DNA of 64,000 bases, taken from the NCBI GenBank assembly GCA_965230065.1, contig OZ245942.1, positions 496,001-560,000 on the forward strand, written 5' to 3'. A model generated the notes under the pieces. That model saw nothing but the letters and a program-made list of their open reading frames with translations. It was not told the DNA's origin and ran no database searches. This document shows positions 63,286 through 64,000 of this stretch, piece by piece; the stretch's first letter is position 1; each line of letters starts with the position of its first letter. The position numbers were made by a program, and so were the translations under genes. The stretch is from G965230065 sp965230065. GTDB taxonomy: Bacteria > Bacteroidota > Bacteroidia > Cytophagales > Cyclobacteriaceae.

Positions 63286-63312
63286 GTATGTACTGAGCAA
63301 GAAGCTTGAAAG

Positions 63313-63396
63313 TACCCAGGGCCGGAGTCGAACCGGCACGGTGTTGCCACCATTGGTGTTTGAGACCAACGCGTCTACCAATTCCGCCACCTGGGC
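63313..63396 (-). tRNA. tRNA-Leu, anticodon CAA
   Basis: 84 bases read on the minus strand. Acceptor stem GCCCAGG pairs with CCTGGGT (one G-U pair), discriminator A. D-arm TGGCGGAATTGGTAGAC, anticodon stem TTGGT/ACCAA with loop CTCAAAC (anticodon CAA, reads UUG). Long variable arm GGTGGCAACACC region and T-arm GCCGGTTCGACTCCGGC. CCA is not encoded. Confidence 0.95.
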
Positions 63397-63465
63397 ATTT
63401 GTGTGTTGGGTGTGGTAGTTAAAAGTGAGTGCAAACCTATTCAAAGATTTAATATTTTGCAATAC

Positions 63466-64000
63466 TCAACCGAAATGTATATGCACACTGCTGTCATAAT
63501 CTAACCCCAGCAGTTCGCTGGCATTGCCGCTGTTGATACCTATTTCTAACAACCCCAGGCTGTTGAACAGGATAAAACAATCCCCGTAATCGGTTTCCCG
63601 ATACGACTGGTGTACAAGGTCAAACGTCTCTCTTCCAAAAACCACTCTGTAATTGCTGTTGCTATTCAGTGTATTGAAAGTTTGTTTATCAATATTGGTA
63701 ATTAAGTTGCCATAGCCATCAACTTGTACTACGTTTCCTGAAATTTGGGTTTTGGTTACCTTCAACTGCCGTGGCAGTATTCTATTGAATTTTTCGGTAG
63801 GTTTTCCCACTGCTGTAAGCGAACTGCCTTGCGCAATGGAAACAGCCACAGGTGCAAAAATATCTTTTGCCGGAAATGTGGACGGTGAAGAAGGAAGCCG
63901 CACAATTTCTTCCGGCTCATGTTCACTTATCAGGCCCAGCAACCCGTTATCAGTACCCACAAAGTAATGACCTTCCAAACGAAGGGCAATGTAGGGTTCG
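63466..64000 (-). CDS. SAM hydroxide adenosyltransferase (DUF62) C-terminal part, partial
   Basis: About 178 residues visible; the frame stays open to the right edge, so the N-terminus is outside. Reads YIALRLEGHYFVGTDNGLLG then PVAVSIAQGSS, VVQVDGYGNLITNIDKQTF and IGINSGNASELLGLDYDSSV, matching the C-terminal half of the SAM-dependent chlorinase/fluorinase-like family. Members cleave SAM with water to adenosine and methionine. Catalytic Asp/Arg residues of the N-terminal half are not in view. Confidence 0.9.
   Translation of the reverse strand, partial: EPYIALRLEGHYFVGTDNGLLGLISEHEPEEIVRLPSSPSTFPAKDIFAPVAVSIAQGSSLTAVGKPTEKFNRILPRQLKVTKTQISGNVVQVDGYGNLITNIDKQTFNTLNSNSNYRVVFGRETFDLVHQSYRETDYGDCFILFNSLGLLEIGINSGNASELLGLDYDSSVHIHFG

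Noticed and set aside
63163..63462. 99-residue open frame across the tRNA-Leu gene
   Set aside because: It reads through the tRNA on the same strand and has no protein features.
1..64000. Defence island, prophage or insertion sequence with transposase
   Set aside because: No transposase, integrase, restriction, Cas or phage structural gene was recognised on either strand.

Overview
The window is a chromosomal segment from a member of the Bacteroidota, most likely the Cytophagales. The evidence is a SusC/SusD pair, a type IX secretion (T9SS) type A sorting domain, zinc-free type B ribosomal protein L31, GWxTD, DUF2723 and DUF4199 proteins, two-permease-module ABC proteins of the Bacteroidetes type, HNLRAP-type histidine kinases and TAnnTTTG promoter boxes. 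There are no transposase, integrase, phage or CRISPR genes. It reads as core chromosome with small accessory patches.

Layout. 1-1973 (minus) is a membrane-bound-dehydrogenase-like propeller/HEAT lipoprotein cut by the left edge. 2118-6570 (plus) holds a fusion of a C39-peptidase-like domain with a prolyl-4-hydroxylase-like domain, a large WG-repeat lipoprotein and an orphan UPF0175 antitoxin-like protein. 6642-17193 (minus) is mostly housekeeping: GNAT, Na+/alanine symporter, sugar-nucleotide reductase, cyclophilin, DUF4199, hemC, holB, rpmE2, AIM24-like, gltX. 17416-25891 holds three sensor kinases, ridA, a monooxygenase-like protein and a thioesterase. 26092-28296 is asd plus a THUMP-like methyltransferase. 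28434-34838 (minus) looks like a metal-uptake cluster: a Cys-motif membrane protein, TonB receptor, PepSY protein, lipoprotein and Met-rich outer-membrane protein. 35003-38749 (plus) is an orphan substrate-binding protein and valS. 38776-47749 (minus) is DUF2723, GWxTD, ABC permease, histidine kinase and lone receiver. 48315-51422 holds a T9SS cargo protein, an unknown protein and a beta-barrel. 51488-60698 is a glycan locus: susC-susD-PKD lipoprotein divergent from GH18 chitinase, NagX-like acetyltransferase and yiaK. 60923-63285 (plus) is a four-gene unit: small Cys protein, 7-TM protein, histidine kinase, LuxR-type regulator. The window ends with tRNA-Leu(CAA) and a partial SAM hydroxide adenosyltransferase.

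Functional links. The glycan locus could import chitin-like oligosaccharides (SusCD), cut them (GH18) and process amino sugars or sugar acids (NagX, YiaK). The metal cluster has an outer-membrane receptor, an inner-membrane PepSY protein and a Cys-rich accessory. Five histidine kinases occur, two with adjacent regulators.

Most unusual signal. Many genes end, often within 2-70 bp of the stop codon, in an inverted repeat made of short words repeated with variation. Most have a different sequence, but one family occurs twice about 29 kb apart. A 259-bp element with 12-bp perfect terminal inverted repeats (34189-34447) sits inside the metal cluster. A nine-unit CTACTG tract supplies the stop codon of a six-PAS histidine kinase. 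Starts were chosen by signal peptides and family N-termini, because ribosome binding sites are weak here.
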